Origin: Serpentinimonas sp. | Lineage (GTDB): Bacteria > Pseudomonadota > Gammaproteobacteria > Burkholderiales > Burkholderiaceae_C | Length of the DNA: 7,982 nt | Assembly: GCA_025458665.1 (NCBI GenBank) | Contig: JALOSG010000128.1 | Span: 1-7,982, forward strand | Direction: 5' to 3' | Part shown: positions 6,255 to 7,982 of the stretch, piece after piece | Numbering within the stretch: position 1 is the stretch's first letter | Layout: every line of letters starts with the position of its first letter | The notes under the pieces: model-generated | The model's database searches: none | The model's input: the letters and a program-made list of their open reading frames with translations, nothing else | Told to the model about the DNA's origin: nothing | Made by a program: the position numbers and the translations under genes

Positions 6255-6328
6255 AGCAGTGCGTGGGTAGGGGGGCGGGTATCCGAGCGCAGCGGGTACC
6301 CCGGGGATATTTGGTAAGGTGGCGGCCT
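6255..6328. other. Short gap before egtD with nested repeats, no clear terminator
   Basis: This 74-bp gap is G-rich. It has a direct repeat GCGGGTATCC (6275-6284) / GCGGGTACCC (6292-6301), an inverted pair TATCC (6280-6284) / GGATA (6305-6309), and the small palindromes GGGTACCC (6294-6301) and CCCCGGGG (6299-6306). No T-tract follows, so an intrinsic terminator is not supported. I cannot see a convincing -35/-10 or -24/-12 promoter. egtD may be read from the sigma-54 operon or from an unseen promoter here. Confidence 0.4.
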
Positions 6329-7408
6329 ATGTGTGAACAAACTGCCACCAATGGCCCGGCGGCCCCTGCGGCTTTCGTGCAGGTCTATCACGAGGACCGC
6401 GCGGCCGTGCGGGCCGAATTGACCGCAGGGCTGCTGCAGCCGCAGGCGGCAGTCTCGCCCAAGTACCTGTACGACGCGCTGGGTTCCCGCCTGTTCGATG
6501 CCATCACCGAACTGCCCGAGTACTACCCCACCCGCACCGAGGCCGCCATTGTGGAGCGGCATGCGGCCGACATCGGTGCGGTGGTGCCGCATGGGGCCAC
6601 CCTCATCGATCTGGGGGCGGGCAACTGCGCCAAGGCCGCGCGCCTGTTTGATGTGCTGCACCCCAGGGCCTATGTGGCGGTGGACATTTCGGTGGACTTT
6701 GTGCGCTGTGCCGTGAACACCTTGCAGGAGCGCCGCCAGGGCATGGCCATGCTGGGCCTGGGGCTGGATTTTTCTGCCGAGTTGCACCTGCCACCGCAGG
6801 TGGCCGCGTTGCAGGAGCGCGTGGGTGCAGCGCAGCGGGTGCTGTTCTACCCGGGTTCCAGCATAGGCAACTTCACGCCCACCGAGGCGTTGCACTTCCT
6901 GCGCCAGGTGCGTGGGGCCAGCACCGAACTGGCGGCGGGCGGTGGCCTGCTCATCGGGGTGGATCTGGTCAAGCCGGTGGAGGTGCTGGAACCCGCCTAC
7001 GACGACGCGCTGGGCGTGACGGCCGCCTTCAACCTGAACATGCTGCTGCACCTGAACCAGTTGCTGGGCGCCAACTTCCAGCCGCGCCAGTGGAAGCATG
7101 TGGCGTTCTTCAACACCGAGCTGTCCCGTATAGAAATGCACCTGGAAGCGCGCGATGCGCTCACGGTGCACTGGGAGGCGCGGGAGCCCGGCGGTGTTCC
7201 CTTGCAACGGGTCTTCCAGGCGGGTGAGCGCATCCACACCGAGTGTTCCTACAAATGGCAGCCCGATGCGTTTGAGGCCCTGCTGCGCGAGGCGGGCTTC
7301 GAGCAGGTGCAGCGCTGGACCGACCCACAGGGCTGGTTCGGCCTTTACTGGGCGCAGGCCACCGAGCGGAAGCCGGCGGGTACGTCGTTGCGCTCTGCAG
7401 TGAAGTAG
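6329..7408 (+). CDS. egtD: L-histidine N-alpha-methyltransferase (EgtD)
   Basis: A 359-residue SAM-dependent enzyme that trimethylates histidine to hercynine, the first step to ergothioneine (and to selenoneine). The family's signature runs throughout: YLYDALGSRLFDAITELPEY (47-66) then YPTRTE; the SAM-binding motif LIDLGAGNCAKAARL (92-106); VAVDIS (116-121); YPGSSIGNFTP (174-184); YDDALGVTAAFNLN (224-237), whose Asn region contacts histidine in known EgtD; and IHTECSYKW (302-310), where Glu305 and Ser307 correspond to the substrate-binding Glu282/Ser284 of the Mycobacterium smegmatis enzyme. Keeping both favours histidine as substrate. Start ATG 6329 is chosen for AAGGTGG (6316-6322) 6 bp upstream; an in-frame ATG-less extension to 6251 has no ribosome site and would add an atypical Arg/Gly leader. 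The last 20 or so codons, after the usual YWAQ ending, run antisense over the 3' end of the egtB-like gene. It follows the reductase gene by 74 bp. Confidence 0.95.
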   Translation: MCEQTATNGPAAPAAFVQVYHEDRAAVRAELTAGLLQPQAAVSPKYLYDALGSRLFDAITELPEYYPTRTEAAIVERHAADIGAVVPHGATLIDLGAGNCAKAARLFDVLHPRAYVAVDISVDFVRCAVNTLQERRQGMAMLGLGLDFSAELHLPPQVAALQERVGAAQRVLFYPGSSIGNFTPTEALHFLRQVRGASTELAAGGGLLIGVDLVKPVEVLEPAYDDALGVTAAFNLNMLLHLNQLLGANFQPRQWKHVAFFNTELSRIEMHLEARDALTVHWEAREPGGVPLQRVFQAGERIHTECSYKWQPDAFEALLREAGFEQVQRWTDPQGWFGLYWAQATERKPAGTSLRSAVK

Positions 7409-7982
7409 TTGCGGTAGCGCCAGTGGCGCATCCGCGCCGATGTGGCCCAGCTGGCGCCGCGCAGCACCGGACGGCCATCGAACCAGGGGGCGGAGTAGTC
7501 CCGGTAGGGGTGTGGCACGAAGCCGGGGAAGGGCGCGAAGGTGCTGGCAGTCCATTCCCATACCTGGCCCCACACAAAACCTGGCAGGGTGTGCGCAGCG
7601 CATTCCCACTCGGCCTCGGTGGGCAGGCGCCGGCCCACCCAGCGGCACCAGGCACGCGCTTCGTGGGCTGTCAGGTGGCTGGCCACTTCTTGTGGGTTCA
7701 ACGCCGCCCAACGGCCAAATTTCTGTTGCTCCCAGCCGGCGCCGTTGCCGGGCTGGCGCCGAAGGTAGCGGGGGGCTGTAACGGCGGCCCCTTGCAGCCA
7801 GGCCCAGCCCTCATGGTCCCAGAGCTCTGCGCGCTGGTAGCCGCCCGCTTCCACAAATGGCAGATAGCGTGCCCAAGTGACGGGGGTGCTGTCCAGCTCG
7901 ATGTCAGGCAGGGCTTCGGTGAGGCCAGCAAGTTCGTTGTCGAAGGCAAAGCCGGTGGCGCCGCCCAGGCCCAGTTGCCAGG
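7345..7982 (-). CDS. EgtB-family sulfoxide synthase, C-terminal fragment (egtB or senA)
   Basis: The visible 211 residues are the C-terminal formylglycine-generating-enzyme-like domain of an EgtB-type non-heme iron enzyme; the N-terminal DinB-like domain with the iron-binding histidines lies beyond the right edge. The frame is open from 7980 down to the TAA at 7345-7347, and the GTG at 7854 is internal. Motifs in order: GFAFDNE near the edge, VTWARYLPFVEAGGY, LWDHEGWAWL, RRLPTEAEWECAA, WGQVWEWTASTFAPFPGF, YRDYSAPWFDG, VLRGASWAT, and ARMRHWRYRNYF before AGFRS. EgtB joins hercynine to a cysteine or glutamyl-cysteine thiol using O2; the related SenA uses a selenosugar instead and is known from this bacterial group. 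The C-terminal pattern (WRYRNYF, then DVPAGFRS) made me think of SenA-type proteins, but I cannot decide from this part, so no symbol is given. It converges on egtD and overlaps it by 64 bp. Confidence 0.9.
   Translation of the reverse strand, partial: WQLGLGGATGFAFDNELAGLTEALPDIELDSTPVTWARYLPFVEAGGYQRAELWDHEGWAWLQGAAVTAPRYLRRQPGNGAGWEQQKFGRWAALNPQEVASHLTAHEARAWCRWVGRRLPTEAEWECAAHTLPGFVWGQVWEWTASTFAPFPGFVPHPYRDYSAPWFDGRPVLRGASWATSARMRHWRYRNYFTAERNDVPAGFRSVACAQ

Noticed and set aside
6275..6309. Nested direct and inverted repeats in the gap before egtD as a terminator or riboswitch
   Set aside because: Arms are only 5-10 bp, mutually overlapping, with no T-tract and no recognisable aptamer pattern.
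1..7982. Mobile element, phage, CRISPR, toxin-antitoxin or defence system
   Set aside because: No transposase, integrase, terminal inverted repeats, spaced direct repeats or small gene pairs were seen, and composition is even across the genes.

Overview
The window is high-GC, densely packed bacterial chromosome with codon use biased to G or C at third positions. The gene families (TrkH, a NifA/NorR-type sigma-54 activator, a rubredoxin-reductase fusion, EgtD/EgtB) and the general style suggest a betaproteobacterium of the Burkholderiales, perhaps Comamonadaceae. That assignment is from memory of sequence style, not a search.

Layout, left to right: (1) the 3' end of a TrkH-type potassium transporter (2-328). 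(2) A complete GAF / AAA+ / Fis-type sigma-54-dependent activator (343-2037). (3) A 248-bp regulatory gap (2038-2285) holding, in order, a 40-bp AT-rich dyad, a perfect IHF consensus site, and a perfect-spacing -24/-12 sigma-54 promoter. (4) A four-gene operon read from that promoter: a two-domain rhodanese sulfurtransferase (2286-3161), a one-cysteine OsmC-family protein (3231-3797), a divergent acyl-CoA-dehydrogenase-fold flavoprotein (3835-4968), and a rubredoxin fused to a rubredoxin reductase (4965-6254) that overlaps the previous gene by ATGA. (5) egtD, the histidine N-alpha-methyltransferase of ergothioneine synthesis (6329-7408). (6) On the minus strand, the C-terminal part of an EgtB-family sulfoxide synthase (7345-7982, running off the window), which converges on egtD and overlaps it by 64 bp.

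The likely logic is that the sigma-54 activator binds the AT-rich dyad as an enhancer, IHF bends the DNA, and the four-gene operon is switched on. The operon pairs an electron chain (NAD(P)H to FAD to rubredoxin) with a flavoprotein of the ACAD/DszC fold and two sulfur- or thiol-handling proteins. I infer an oxidative or desulfurising step on an organosulfur compound, with released sulfur handled by the rhodanese and OsmC proteins. I cannot name the substrate and do not recognise this as a characterised pathway. The adjacent egtD/egtB pair makes a sulfur (or selenium) histidine betaine, so the right half of the window is a sulfur-metabolism neighbourhood.

No tRNA, rRNA, insertion sequence, CRISPR array or phage gene was seen.
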